A stretch of 64,000 nucleotides of DNA from Dyadobacter sp. 3J3 (GCF_009801115.1 NZ_VTOL01000004.1:186001-250000); one strand, 5' to 3'; counted from the stretch's first letter, positions 53,791 through 63,464 are shown. The notes: generated from the letters alone by a model not told the origin. Numbers and translations are program-made.

Positions 53791-55034
53791 ACCTGCGTTC
53801 CAGGAAAAGATAAATGACTAAGGTTATGTCCCATTTTATCACGCTTGGTCAGCAGATACTTTTCATTGTAGGGATTTGACGGAATTTCTATGGATACTGA
53901 ATCCACAATCTCTAAACCGTAACCGATCAATCCGGCGCGTTTTTTTGGATTATTTGTGATCAGTTTAATTTTTGTAATATCAAGATCCCTAAGAATTTGA
54001 GCGCCCACGCCATAATCACGTTCGTCGCTGCCAAAACCTAGTTCAATATTCGCTTCAACGGTATCCCGTCCCATTTCCTGGAGCTTGTAAGCTTTCAATT
54101 TATTTAATAAACCGATCCCGCGCCCTTCCTGATTCATATAAACGATCACTCCTTTTCCTTCTTTGCTTACCAAATCCATGGCTGCATGAAGCTGAGGACC
54201 GCAATCACAACGGCAGGAACCGAAAATATCGCCCGTCATACACGACGAGTGAACGCGAACCAAAACAGGCTCATCTTTTTCCCAGGTGCCTTTTACCAGA
54301 GCAAGATGAATATCACCCGTATTAATCTGACGATAAGCGATCAGGTCAAAATGGCCCCATTCGGTAGGCATATCCACACCGATTTCTCTTTTAATCAGAG
54401 ATTCTTTGCGTAGTCTGTATTCGATTAAATCTTTAACGCTGACCAGTTTCAAATTAAAGCGGTTGGCGATTTCCCGAAGCTGAGGCAAACGGGCCATGGA
54501 GCCATCTTCATTCAAAATTTCAACCAGCACACCCGCAGGCGCTAACCCGGCAAGTCTTGCAAAATCAATCGCAGCTTCTGTATGTCCGGTACGTCTTAAA
54601 ACACCACCTTTTTTTGCTCTCAATGGAAAAATATGTCCCGGGCGACCAAGGTCACCAGGAACTGTACCCGGGTTAACAAGTGCCTGGATCGTTTTTGCGC
54701 GGTCGCTGGCAGAGATTCCGGTTGTGCAACCATTGCCCAGTAAGTCGACCGAAACAGTGAAGGCAGTTTCATGAAGGGCGGTATTATTCCCAACCATCAT
54801 GTCCAGTTCCAATTCCACACAGCGCTCTTCTGTAATTGGTGCACAAATTAATCCACGGCCTTCTTTGGCCATAAAATTGACAATTTCCGGTGTCACCAAC
54901 TCGGCGGCACAAATAAAATCACCTTCATTTTCGCGATCTTCATCATCCACGACAACTATCATTTGTCCGTTTTTGATGGCTTCAATGGCATCTTCTATCG
55001 AATCCAATACTATGGAATTACTATTATTACTCAT
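53787..55034 (-). CDS. ribBA: Bifunctional 3,4-dihydroxy-2-butanone-4-phosphate synthase / GTP cyclohydrolase II
   Basis: The ATG at 55034 gives a 415-residue protein ([20 protein letters not shown]). The N-terminal RibB half has [13 protein letters not shown] and [15 protein letters not shown] with the catalytic Glu/His residues. The C-terminal RibA half has the zinc cysteines in [19 protein letters not shown], plus [14 protein letters not shown] and NNPKK. It makes both precursors of the riboflavin pathway from ribulose-5-phosphate and GTP. I see no FMN riboswitch in the upstream 150 bp. The GNAT gene overlaps its stop. Confidence 0.95.
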   Translation of the reverse strand: MSNNSNSIVLDSIEDAIEAIKNGQMIVVVDDEDRENEGDFICAAELVTPEIVNFMAKEGRGLICAPITEERCVELELDMMVGNNTALHETAFTVSVDLLGNGCTTGISASDRAKTIQALVNPGTVPGDLGRPGHIFPLRAKKGGVLRRTGHTEAAIDFARLAGLAPAGVLVEILNEDGSMARLPQLREIANRFNLKLVSVKDLIEYRLRKESLIKREIGVDMPTEWGHFDLIAYRQINTGDIHLALVKGTWEKDEPVLVRVHSSCMTGDIFGSCRCDCGPQLHAAMDLVSKEGKGVIVYMNQEGRGIGLLNKLKAYKLQEMGRDTVEANIELGFGSDERDYGVGAQILRDLDITKIKLITNNPKKRAGLIGYGLEIVDSVSIEIPSNPYNEKYLLTKRDKMGHNLSHLSFPGTQV

Positions 55035-55199
55035 TATTCGGGTAGACAAAAAATAGTTTTACTGGAAAACACGTTTTAGGATATAAAGGTACAGTCTTAA
55101 TGTCGAAATGTCTTAATTTTGAACCTTCAAAGAGTGAACAATCCATTTCAATGAAGGGTTTCAAAGTCTGTTATTTCCAGGTTTGTACGTGTTTTTATT

Positions 55200-55207
55200 T
55201 ACTTTTG
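55200..55207 (+). promoter_or_regulatory. Possible -7 promoter element of the 55219 gene
   Basis: TACTTTTG matches TAnnTTTG, 11 nt before the ATG at 55219, which would leave a leader of only about 5 nt. A TTTG at 55182-55185 is 14 nt upstream, shorter than usual. It argues against any start before 55219. Confidence 0.45.
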
Positions 55208-55218
55208 GTACATACTTC

Positions 55219-57156
55219 ATGAGATTAGAATTACTGTTTATATTATTTATTGGTTTTTTTATTCAATCCTTTTGCGCCAATGGGCAGGCACCGGTTGTAA
55301 AAGGTGGTAAATATTGTGATAAAGCTGATGGAGACTTTGACGTTATTCCCTTTGATGGTTGTGGAAGTCAAACTGTCACAGTTAGAAACAATGTGGTTGG
55401 CGGTCTTAACATCGGTTATATATTTGATTATGATAAAATTAGTGATCCCATTAACCCTCCAAATCCATTTTCATACACTTACAATGAACCTGGCGTTTAT
55501 ACTATTTTACAAGTAGGAAGTAAAAATGGTTCTGGATTTGCTCTTTGCAAACAAGTCACTATCTACGAAAGAAAAAAAGTAAATGCTTTGCTTGAAGTCT
55601 GCGGAACAATTGCACGAGTTACGATTGAGAATGATACTCTGGCTAAGTCTTACGATCATATCGAAATTAATTGGGGAGATGGAAAGGTAAATACCGAATG
55701 GAGGAAAGGTGATGGATTAGTTTTTACACATGCCTATACAGGGACCATATCTCAAATTATTATTAAAGGAATTCATAAAACTGGTGTCTCCTGTACGGGT
55801 CTCGAAAATATATTATCTCCTACATCACAAAGCATTCCACTTGATACGATCAAGATCAGAAGAGTTGAAATGACCTCTGACGGCACAATTAATATTTTGT
55901 ACAAGGGATTAGAAAAAACAGAAACAGAAGTCTTTTTCGGCGATGTTAACGGTACATATAAATCTGTTGAAAAAGGTTCTTCTGGCGGAGACAATAGTGT
56001 TTTAATAGAAAGCTTAAATCCTGAAAGTCAATATAAAGTAAAGCTCGTATCTCAGGATGCTTGCGGCGGCACAATATTGAATGATGAAGTAGGTACTATG
56101 ATTTTAAAAACGTCAGCGGAAAAGACAGGTAATTTACTTGAATGGAATAAATATGCTTATCCAAGTGCGTTTACGGGTTATCAGCTTTTGAGAGATAATG
56201 CCCCTATTCATGGATTTCAGAATATTGACGAGATTAAGTGGGTTGATGAAACTGCCATTTGCGGACAAACTTATGAATATCGGATCGTTGCGCTTACCAA
56301 GTTATTACGCTCCTGGTCTGCGCCCAAAAAGGTGACAATGACAAGTTCGAAGCCAGAAAAAATTACACAGGCCAGTGTCAGCGTAACAGCTCCTAATGTG
56401 ATAAAAACCGATGTTGTTTTAACCGGAGACGGATTAACCGGAACTTATAATCTTATTGTAGAAAGAGCTGATCTCGGAAGTTCAGACTTTGCTCAAATAT
56501 CCGGTGCGAAAAATCAGCAGATTGAATATGAAGATAAGAATGTGAATACGGGTGCGAAATCGTATTGTTACCGTTTCAGTTATGAAAATTCATGTCCGCT
56601 TCGCTCAGAATTCAGCGATCCGGTTTGTTCTATATTGTTACAACAATCGCCAAATGATATTTCATGGACAAATAATTCTCCCTTTTTGCAGGGTTTAGAA
56701 TCATATAGTGTCATTCAAAATGAATCAAATATAGGTACTACGGATACGCCTGTGGGGTTAGTTAATACCTATTCATTAAACTTAAATACACAAACGAAAT
56801 CCGGCTATACTTTTCAGATCGTCGGGCATTCTAAACAAGGAAATCTTTTAAGTTTTTCCAATATTGTAAATTATACCCAGGAATTTGCTCTGCTTGTTCC
56901 CGATGCTTTTACGCCAAACGAGGATAATATTAATGAAAAGTTTGTGGTAAAAGCATTGTTCGTCAATACCTTCAAAATGTCTATTTTTAATCGTTGGGGT
57001 CAAGTTATTTTTCAAACAAATGATATCAATAATAGCTGGGACGGAATGATTAACGGAGAAAAAGCTCCTGCGGGATCTTATGTTTATAAGGTAGAAATAA
57101 CGGATAGTACTGATAAATCTTTTTCTAAAAGCGGTTCTTTCTTTCTTATCAGATAA
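55219..57156 (+). CDS. T9SS type B sorting-domain protein, second tandem pair, copy 1
   Basis: The ATG at 55219 begins a clear signal peptide (MRLELLFILFIGFFIQSFCA). The 645-residue protein has PKD-like domains (FSYTYNEPGVYTILQVGSK, EINWGDGKVN with THAYTGT) and FN3-like repeats with paired cysteines (AICGQTYEYRIVALT, YCYRFSYENSCPL). It ends in a CHU_C/type B sorting domain (VPDAFTPNEDNINEKF, FKMSIFNRWGQVIFQT, PAGSYVYKVEIT). It is a secreted surface or matrix protein of unknown role. A paralogue with the same architecture follows after 135 bp. Confidence 0.87.
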   Translation: MRLELLFILFIGFFIQSFCANGQAPVVKGGKYCDKADGDFDVIPFDGCGSQTVTVRNNVVGGLNIGYIFDYDKISDPINPPNPFSYTYNEPGVYTILQVGSKNGSGFALCKQVTIYERKKVNALLEVCGTIARVTIENDTLAKSYDHIEINWGDGKVNTEWRKGDGLVFTHAYTGTISQIIIKGIHKTGVSCTGLENILSPTSQSIPLDTIKIRRVEMTSDGTINILYKGLEKTETEVFFGDVNGTYKSVEKGSSGGDNSVLIESLNPESQYKVKLVSQDACGGTILNDEVGTMILKTSAEKTGNLLEWNKYAYPSAFTGYQLLRDNAPIHGFQNIDEIKWVDETAICGQTYEYRIVALTKLLRSWSAPKKVTMTSSKPEKITQASVSVTAPNVIKTDVVLTGDGLTGTYNLIVERADLGSSDFAQISGAKNQQIEYEDKNVNTGAKSYCYRFSYENSCPLRSEFSDPVCSILLQQSPNDISWTNNSPFLQGLESYSVIQNESNIGTTDTPVGLVNTYSLNLNTQTKSGYTFQIVGHSKQGNLLSFSNIVNYTQEFALLVPDAFTPNEDNINEKFVVKALFVNTFKMSIFNRWGQVIFQTNDINNSWDGMINGEKAPAGSYVYKVEITDSTDKSFSKSGSFFLIR

Positions 57157-57291
57157 CTTGGTTTCGGCGATAAGTATATGTTTTCTATTGAAAATGAATA
57201 TCTTAATCCGGAAACTTTTAACTTTGAATTCCTGGACTGAATTCAATTTTATAACTTTTTTAGTCTAAAACCACTTCTATTATACACACAT

Positions 57292-59223
57292 ATGAAAAAA
57301 ATATTATCTCTAATATTTCTCTCATGCCTTTTTATTTGTCATGTTTTTGATATCAACGGTCAAGGCTTATGTGACAATGGAGGCGGAGGATTTGAGCTGG
57401 ATAAATATGAAGGTTGCTCACCGCTTACTGTAAAAATTAAGAATACAGTTCCTAATTCTTTTAGTGTTGGATATGATGTAAACTACGATGGGCAATCGCA
57501 AACACCATTATTGGCTCAGGGTCTGACATCTTCTATTTTTTATTATCCTGGTGACTATACTATTTTACAAGGTGGAAGTGTTTCTACGGGTCCAATTTAT
57601 GCATGTAAAAAAATAAAAGTTTACGATAGCAGATATCCAAACGTGCAATACACAGCCTGTGGGGGTGGTAAGATCAAACTTTTATTTACTGACGATGTCA
57701 TCTTGCAGTCCTATGACAGAATTGAAGTAAATTGGGGAGATAATAGCAGCGACATTAGGATTAAAGGTGCTTCGTTGGAGTTGGAACATGATTATGCAAG
57801 TATAACAACCACCCCTGTTGTTAAAATAAAAGGAATTTATAATTCAAATTCGTCATGCCCGGAAGGAGGTGAGTTGCCGATAAGTATTATTTTCCAACAA
57901 CCACTTTTGAAAAATATTCAGATCAAAAGTATTCAGATGAATGGCAATGGGAGTATGGATGTAACGTACGAAGGAGTGGCATCCATTTCTACCAATATTT
58001 CAACAAGCAGCGATGGCGGTACTAATTACACAATTGGCGGAACCAGAACATCTGGTGGTACGCAGTCTTACAGAATTGCAAATCTAAATATTGGACAGGT
58101 TTATCTTGTGAAACTTGCCTCCAAAGATTTGTGTGGAGGACAGCAGGATAGCGAGATAGGCACTAGTATGTCTTTAAAAGGTGTTTCATCAAATGAAAAA
58201 AATGCTTTAACATGGAATGAATATCCTAACGCTGACGACTTTCAGGAGTATCAGCTTATGCGGGATGGGACGGTGTTGAAATCTTTTACTGATATCAAAA
58301 CAACGTCGTTCAGTGACGATGACGTGGAATGTGGAGATAATTTCGAATATTCAATTACTGCTGTAACCAAAAATATTCAATCAGTTTCAGCACCTATCAT
58401 TGTTAAAACCTCCACCTCTGCTCCACAAGCATTGCAGAATTTGTCAGTAACCGTCCACGGAGATGACCAGATTCAGCTGAATGCACTGGTGCCTGGCGCA
58501 AGCTCTAAAAGTAATTATGAATTATTGGTGCAAAGGTCGGAGGGGTTGGGAGGTCCTTTTAAGAAAGTAACTACACTATACAATGAAATAACATACCAGG
58601 ATTTTGATGTAAATGCTAACCAAAACTCTTATTGCTACCGCGTAATGTATCAAAATGGCTGCGGACAAAAGGCTCCTATGTCTGAGCCGGTTTGCTCTAT
58701 TTTACTTCAAAATACGATTTCAGCTTTCTCCTGGTCGTCGGAAAAACCGTTTACTGATGAAATTAAGTCTTACAAAATGATCCAAATTGGATCAACAGGC
58801 TCCCGTGTAGAAACTGATTTGAAACTTCAATTGTCGTTTTCTTCTCAATTTACTGAAAAAAGTGATCCTGCCTATACATTCCAGATCGTAGCGGATTCTA
58901 AAACAGGAAACTTTCAAAGCTTTTCCAATGTCATAAATTATAAAAAAGACGCAGACATTTTTGTGCCGACAGCCTTTTCGCCAAATGAAGATGGAATAAA
59001 TGATATTTTTGAAGTGAAAGTTTCCATGTATAAATCTTTTAAAATGTCTGTTTTAAATCGTTGGGGAGAAGTAATTTTTCATTCCAATGATATAACAAAA
59101 GGCTGGGACGGGATGTTTAAAGGTGAAATTGCGGCAGTCGGATCATACATTTATGATATCGAAATTGTTAATAATATTGATCAAACCGTTAAAAAAAACG
59201 GTACTTTTGTGCTCTTGAAATAA
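57292..59223 (+). CDS. T9SS type B sorting-domain protein, second tandem pair, copy 2
   Basis: The 643-residue protein starts with a signal peptide (MKKILSLIFLSCLFICHVFD). It has the same domain order as its neighbour: an N-terminal cysteine-bearing module (GLCDNGGGGFELDKYEGCSP), PKD-like strands (YYPGDYTILQGG, EVNWGDNSSD), FN3-like repeats (NALTWNEYPN, YCYRVMYQNGCGQ) and a CHU_C domain (VPTAFSPNEDGINDIF, FKMSVLNRWGEVIFHS). Unlike the pair at 8827-15024, these copies have diverged widely. It is 42 bp upstream of ybaB and may share a transcript with it. Confidence 0.87.
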   Translation: MKKILSLIFLSCLFICHVFDINGQGLCDNGGGGFELDKYEGCSPLTVKIKNTVPNSFSVGYDVNYDGQSQTPLLAQGLTSSIFYYPGDYTILQGGSVSTGPIYACKKIKVYDSRYPNVQYTACGGGKIKLLFTDDVILQSYDRIEVNWGDNSSDIRIKGASLELEHDYASITTTPVVKIKGIYNSNSSCPEGGELPISIIFQQPLLKNIQIKSIQMNGNGSMDVTYEGVASISTNISTSSDGGTNYTIGGTRTSGGTQSYRIANLNIGQVYLVKLASKDLCGGQQDSEIGTSMSLKGVSSNEKNALTWNEYPNADDFQEYQLMRDGTVLKSFTDIKTTSFSDDDVECGDNFEYSITAVTKNIQSVSAPIIVKTSTSAPQALQNLSVTVHGDDQIQLNALVPGASSKSNYELLVQRSEGLGGPFKKVTTLYNEITYQDFDVNANQNSYCYRVMYQNGCGQKAPMSEPVCSILLQNTISAFSWSSEKPFTDEIKSYKMIQIGSTGSRVETDLKLQLSFSSQFTEKSDPAYTFQIVADSKTGNFQSFSNVINYKKDADIFVPTAFSPNEDGINDIFEVKVSMYKSFKMSVLNRWGEVIFHSNDITKGWDGMFKGEIAAVGSYIYDIEIVNNIDQTVKKNGTFVLLK

Positions 59224-59265
59224 TGAGAGACATGGTTTAATACATCATTAAGATATAGAATAGAT

Positions 59266-59613
59266 ATGTTTGGAAATATGGCAGACATGATGGGGATGAT
59301 GGGGAAAATGAAAGACCTTCAATCCAAAATGAAAGAAGCTCAGGATCAGCTGGCTGGTATTATTGAATCTGCGGAATCGGGCGGAGGAATGGTACGTGCA
59401 ACCGTAAACGGACAAAAAACGCTGATTGGGCTGGAAATTGATAAGGACCTTATTAATCCTGACGATAAAGAAATGCTTCAGGACTTAGTTGTTGCTGCTG
59501 TAAATAAAGCGTTTGAAAATCTCGAACCAAAAATTAAGGAACATTTGGCAAAAGCAACCGAAGGAGTTCTTCCCAATATTCCGGGATTGGATTTAGGGGG
59601 ATTCATGAAATAA
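59266..59613 (+). CDS. YbaB/EbfC-family nucleoid-associated protein
   Basis: The 115-residue protein has the Met-rich N-terminus (MFGNMADMMGMMGKMKDLQS), a coiled helix (KMKEAQDQLAGIIESAES) and the beta core GMVRATVNGQKTLIGLEID. DKEMLQDLVVAAVNKAFENL follows. YbaB dimers bind DNA and affect nucleoid structure and gene expression; in many bacteria the gene is next to dnaX/recR, which is not so here. It has a glycine-rich tail ending GLDLGGFMK. The next gene begins 15 bp downstream. Confidence 0.92.
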   Translation: MFGNMADMMGMMGKMKDLQSKMKEAQDQLAGIIESAESGGGMVRATVNGQKTLIGLEIDKDLINPDDKEMLQDLVVAAVNKAFENLEPKIKEHLAKATEGVLPNIPGLDLGGFMK

Positions 59614-59628
59614 CGTCCACCGATTAGA

Positions 59629-60660
59629 ATGACTCCAATTGTTGCAATTGTTATCCTGAATTATAACGGCAGGCATTACCTTGAAAAATTTCTTCCGACA
59701 GTTTTAAATCATTCTGAGGGTTATGAAATCTGGGTAGCTGATAATGCATCCACAGACCAATCCCTGGAGTGGCTTGCAAATCAGTATCCTGCTGTAAGGA
59801 CACTTTCTATTTCTGAGAATAAAGGGTATGCAGGAGGTTATAATTTTGCATTAAACCAGATTGATGCGGAATATTATGTGTTATTAAATTCTGATATAGA
59901 AGTAACTCCGGGCTGGATTGAGCCCGTTGTCGCTTTTATGGAAACGGATGTAAACATTGCAGCCTGTCAACCGAAAATAAGGGCGTACGATCTCCGCACA
60001 CATTTTGAATATGCCGGAGCTGCGGGAGGTTACATGGATTATCTCGGCTATCCTTTTTGCCGTGGGCGCATATTTGATACACGGGAAGAAGATCTTGGGC
60101 AATATGATGATGAGATTGATGTTTTTTGGGCGACAGGAGCCTGTCTTTTTATTAGGTCAGATGCTTTTCATAAAGCGAATGGTTTTGACGAGCGCTTTTT
60201 TGCACATATGGAAGAAATTGATCTCTGCTGGCGTTTACTGAACATGGGTTATAGGATCACATTCAGTGGAAAATCATTGGTTTACCACGTCGGAGGTGGT
60301 ACGCTTCACAAATCTAATCCACAAAAAACATTTTTGAATTACAGGAATAACCTGATCATGCTTTTCAAAAATCTTCCGGTAGGCAGGCGGAAGAAAACAT
60401 TATTTTTCAGATTAATATTGGATGGTATTTCCAGCGCACGCTTTGTAGCCTCAGGTGCCTGGCCTGACGTCTTTGCTATCATCAGAGCGCATTTTGCATT
60501 TTATGCATTGGTACCGCAATTGATAAAAGAGAAAAAGCAGACAACTTATCGTGCTCCGCTCTATTACAGAAGTATTGTCTGGGAATATTTTCTTTTAGGA
60601 AAACACCGTTTTTCAGAGCTGACAGGAATTACATTTCCTACTAAAGCTCCCAAATTGTAG
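59629..60660 (+). CDS. Family 2 glycosyltransferase (rhamnosyltransferase-like)
   Basis: The 343-residue GT-A enzyme opens with VAIVILNYNGRHYLEKFLPT. It has VADNASTDQS, ENKGYAGGYNFAL and the NSD variant of the DxD metal motif in YVLLNSDIEVTPGW. WATGACLFIRSDAF and DERFFAHMEEIDLCWRLLNM form the acceptor region typical of WbbL-like rhamnosyltransferases, and basic and hydrophobic segments at the end suggest membrane association. Acceptor and sugar are unknown. It probably shares a transcript with ybaB, and its 3' end overlaps the convergent PspC-like gene by 20 bp. Confidence 0.9.
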   Translation: MTPIVAIVILNYNGRHYLEKFLPTVLNHSEGYEIWVADNASTDQSLEWLANQYPAVRTLSISENKGYAGGYNFALNQIDAEYYVLLNSDIEVTPGWIEPVVAFMETDVNIAACQPKIRAYDLRTHFEYAGAAGGYMDYLGYPFCRGRIFDTREEDLGQYDDEIDVFWATGACLFIRSDAFHKANGFDERFFAHMEEIDLCWRLLNMGYRITFSGKSLVYHVGGGTLHKSNPQKTFLNYRNNLIMLFKNLPVGRRKKTLFFRLILDGISSARFVASGAWPDVFAIIRAHFAFYALVPQLIKEKKQTTYRAPLYYRSIVWEYFLLGKHRFSELTGITFPTKAPKL

Positions 60661-60862
60661 GCGTATTGTGTTTTCGCCAATTTTGACGCATTTCCATCCA
60701 GAACGCCAGCACCAGATACAAAATAATCGGTGAGCCGAAAGTCATAAAAGTGGCGTAAATGAAGTAACGGCGGATACTACTAGCCGGGAAATTGAGTTTT
60801 TCACCCATTCTTGCACAAACTCCAAATATCTGATTCTCTACAAAATAACGAAGACGATTCAT
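60641..60862 (-). CDS. PspC-domain-like small membrane protein
   Basis: The ATG at 60862 gives 73 residues. Longer frames begin inside the promoter element at 60914-60921 and are unlikely. The sequence follows the PspC plan: RLRYFVENQIFGVCARMGEK (compare the family's GVCAGLAEY), LNFPASSIRRYFIYATFMTF and a helix GSPIILYLVLAFWMEM. PspC proteins sense inner-membrane stress; this mini-form has one helix and a short tail. Its 3' end overlaps the convergent glycosyltransferase gene by 20 bp. Confidence 0.75.
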   Translation of the reverse strand: MNRLRYFVENQIFGVCARMGEKLNFPASSIRRYFIYATFMTFGSPIILYLVLAFWMEMRQNWRKHNTPTIWEL

Positions 60863-60913
60863 AGTAACTTTTGGAATAATTAGCTCATAACTAGCAATTT
60901 TCTTTGCAATATA

Positions 60914-60921
60914 CAAAGATA
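60914..60921 (-). promoter_or_regulatory. -7 promoter element of the PspC-like gene
   Basis: The minus strand reads TATCTTTG, 52 nt before the ATG at 60862. No clear -33 element. Confidence 0.6.
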
Positions 60922-61212
60922 TAGGAATTTTACCGGATCACGATTGATTAGAATTTGACCGTTAACTTGGAAATTTTCAAATTCTTGGTACAAATAAATT
61001 GTTTTCCGAACAATTTTTGTTTCTTTGTGATTAGAGAAATTGTAAATACTACATTATTATTGGGAAGCCCCGGTAAAAATATCCAAAATTTATTCTGTCA
61101 ATCCTTTGAGCCTCCCTCAATAATTTGGCAAAATAGCCTGAAAGATTACTAATGGAGGGTTTGCAATTCTTGATGTATTTTCAACTTATTTCATTTTTTT
61201 ATTTCCACTATT
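60922..61212. other. Long intergenic region, possible cold-shock leader
   Basis: About 290 bp lie between the PspC-like promoter and the cold-shock gene. I see no coding frame and no exact TAnnTTTG near the cold-shock start. Cold-shock mRNAs often have long structured 5' leaders, so part of this region may be transcribed; this is inference. Confidence 0.4.
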
Positions 61213-61407
61213 ATGCCAACAGGTACTGTAAAATTTTTCAATGAAGCTAAGGGATACGGCTTCATCGTTGAAGACGACACAAACAGAGACATCTTTGTTC
61301 ACGTGACAGGATTGGGAGGACTTACTATCCGTGAAAACGACCAAGTTGAATACGAAGTCGTTGAAGGAAAAAAAGGACTAAACGCTGTACAAGTTAAAAA
61401 ATTATAG
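61213..61407 (+). CDS. Cold-shock protein (CspA family)
   Basis: The 64-residue single CSD protein has RNP1 (KGYGFIV) and RNP2 (DIFVHV) on the OB barrel: MPTGTVKFFNEAKGYGFI, then DIFVHVTGLGGLTIRENDQV. It binds single-stranded RNA/DNA as a chaperone. It stands alone with a strong terminator downstream. Confidence 0.95.
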   Translation: MPTGTVKFFNEAKGYGFIVEDDTNRDIFVHVTGLGGLTIRENDQVEYEVVEGKKGLNAVQVKKL

Positions 61408-61431
61408 ATTTTTTCTTGCTTGTCAGAACAA

Positions 61432-61464
61432 AAAAATACCGCAGTGATAAGTTGCGGTATTTTT
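61432..61464. terminator. Bidirectional terminator between the csp gene and lysS
   Basis: AAAAATACCGCA and TGCGGTATTTTT form a 12-bp stem with a 9-nt loop, flanked by A and T runs so that it works on both strands. It serves the convergent cold-shock and lysS genes. Confidence 0.92.
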
Positions 61465-61483
61465 GTTTATAGCGATGTAAAAT

Positions 61484-63214
61484 TTAAATAATAGGATTAA
61501 GATCTACCCAAGTTTCCACATCCTGAAGTGTAGGCATTTTTTCGTCAATCTTCAATTTTTTACGCATTCCTCCCAAATCATTAAATATTTTATTCGGGTT
61601 TGAAGCTTTCAATTGTTCAATTGTCAGGATATTCATTTTTTGCAAAGCCGGAATCCATACGGCCGGAACGTTAGCTGCAACGTAATCTGCTTCTTTTGCC
61701 ATTTCCTGTTTTTTCTCAGGACGCATATGCGGGAAGAAAAGAACCTCCTGAATGCTAGCATTATTTGTCAGAAGCATCGTTAAACGGTCAATACCAATTC
61801 CAATTCCGGATGTTGGCGGCATTCCATATTCAAGCGAACGAAGGAAATCTTCATCCATTTCCATGGCTTCATCATCTCCGCGTTCTTTCAGTTTCAACTG
61901 ATCTTCAAAGCGTTCCCGCTGTTCGATCGGGTCATTTAGCTCTGAATAGGCGTTAGCGATTTCTCTACCGTTCACGAATAATTCAAAACGCTCAACCATT
62001 CCTGGTTTTTCACGGTGTTTTTTTGTCAAGGGTGACATTTCAACCGGATGATCAGTAATGAAAGTTGGCTGAATGATAAATTCTTCTACTTTTTCGCCAA
62101 AGATTTCATCGATCAGTTTTCCTTTGCCCATGCTTTCGTTCACATCCATACCCCACGCACGGCATTGTTCACGGATAGCAACCTCGTCTAATGCATCAAC
62201 GTTCAAGCCTGTATGTTGATGAATAGCGTCCGTGATGCTTAATCTTTGGTAAGGTCCTGCAAAATCCAGTTCAACATCACCGAACATAGCTTTCGTAGTT
62301 CCATTGGTAGCAATTGCAACTTGTTCCAAAACCTGCTCAGTCATACGCATCATCCACAAGTAATCTTTGTACGCAACATATAACTCAACAGTTGTAAATT
62401 CTGGATTGTGCGTGCGGTCCATTCCTTCATTCCGGAACAACTTTCCGAATTCATACACACCTTCAAATCCACCAACAATCAATCTTTTCAGGTGAAGCTC
62501 GGTAGCGATACGAAGGAAAAGGTCTGTATCAAGCGCATTATGATGTGTTTCAAATGGACGCGCTGCTGCACCTCCATGAATGGTTTGCAAAACAGGGGTT
62601 TCAACTTCCAGCCATCCTTTTGAATCAAAATAGGAACGCATCGTTGTGATGATCCTCGCTCGTTTGATAAAAATATCCCGTACTTCCGGATTTACGATCA
62701 AATCCACATACCGCTGACGGTAACGCAATTCCGGATCTGTAAATCCATCGTGAATTTTACCGTCTTCATCACGTTTTACAACGGGTAAAGGACGTAGCGA
62801 TTTATTTAAAATCTTGAATTCCTGGACATGAATAGAGATTTCGCCGGTTTGAGTAGTAAATACAAAACCCTGAACGCCAATAATATCACCAATATCAAGC
62901 AGTTTTTTAAATACCGTATTGTATAACGTCTTATCTTCTCCCGGACAAAGATCATCGCGGCGGAAATACAACTGAATTCGGCCTGTACTATCCTGCATTT
63001 CTGCAAAAGCAGCGCTTCCCATAATCCGGAAACCCATTAAGCGACCCGCAATTGTGACGTTCTTATAATCTATCTTATTGTTCTCGTAATTCTTTGTTAT
63101 ATCAGCAGCAGTGACATTTACTACAAATTCCTCAGCAGGATATGGTTCAATTCCCATCCTGATTAATTCCTCGCGCTTTTGGCGGCGCAATATTTCCTGT
63201 TCGCTCAGTAGCAT
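61484..63214 (-). CDS. lysS: Lysyl-tRNA synthetase, class II
   Basis: The 576-residue protein has an N-terminal OB anticodon-binding domain (VTIAGRLMGFRIMGSAAFAE). Class II motif 2 is FRNEGMDRTHNPEFT and motif 3 is GIGIGIDRLTMLLTN, near residue 475. It charges tRNA-Lys. Compared with about 505 residues in E. coli, there is a ~70-residue extension after HMRPEKKQ: VAANVPAVWIPALQKMNILT, then IEQLKASNPNKIFNDLGGMR. This resembles a helix-hairpin-helix/SAM-like module. Confidence 0.96.
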   Translation of the reverse strand: MLLSEQEILRRQKREELIRMGIEPYPAEEFVVNVTAADITKNYENNKIDYKNVTIAGRLMGFRIMGSAAFAEMQDSTGRIQLYFRRDDLCPGEDKTLYNTVFKKLLDIGDIIGVQGFVFTTQTGEISIHVQEFKILNKSLRPLPVVKRDEDGKIHDGFTDPELRYRQRYVDLIVNPEVRDIFIKRARIITTMRSYFDSKGWLEVETPVLQTIHGGAAARPFETHHNALDTDLFLRIATELHLKRLIVGGFEGVYEFGKLFRNEGMDRTHNPEFTTVELYVAYKDYLWMMRMTEQVLEQVAIATNGTTKAMFGDVELDFAGPYQRLSITDAIHQHTGLNVDALDEVAIREQCRAWGMDVNESMGKGKLIDEIFGEKVEEFIIQPTFITDHPVEMSPLTKKHREKPGMVERFELFVNGREIANAYSELNDPIEQRERFEDQLKLKERGDDEAMEMDEDFLRSLEYGMPPTSGIGIGIDRLTMLLTNNASIQEVLFFPHMRPEKKQEMAKEADYVAANVPAVWIPALQKMNILTIEQLKASNPNKIFNDLGGMRKKLKIDEKMPTLQDVETWVDLNPII

Positions 63215-63268
63215 TTTTTATAACTATATTAATGAAAATGATAACTCTTTGAGTTGCAAAAGAGTGCG

Positions 63269-63276
63269 CAAAATTA
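63269..63276 (-). promoter_or_regulatory. -7 promoter element of lysS
   Basis: The minus strand reads TAATTTTG (TAnnTTTG), 54 nt before the lysS start. A TTCG at 63297-63300, 20 nt upstream, is a partial -33 match. Confidence 0.55.
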
Positions 63277-63429
63277 GCATTTTTTGCCGTTAATACCGAA
63301 GTTGTGCAGAGTAAGATCAAGAGCAAGGTCAAAAAAAAGAAATAATTGCTGGCATATTATTTGCATTAGACTAATTCATGGCGAATGATCTGATCTGAAA
63401 GTAATTTCTCCGTGATTATTGGAATGTGA

Positions 63430-63464
63430 TTTGTAGTCGTTCTGATATAAAACAGTTACTTTTA
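63430..63464 (+). promoter_or_regulatory. Possible promoter of the AsmA-like gene
   Basis: TTTG (63430-63433), a 23-nt spacer and TACTTTTA (63457-63464), one mismatch from TAnnTTTG. It lies 23 nt before the start codon. Confidence 0.45.

Noticed and set aside
53253-55218. FMN riboswitch upstream of ribBA
   Set aside because: The upstream sequence is short and lacks the conserved RFN-element blocks.
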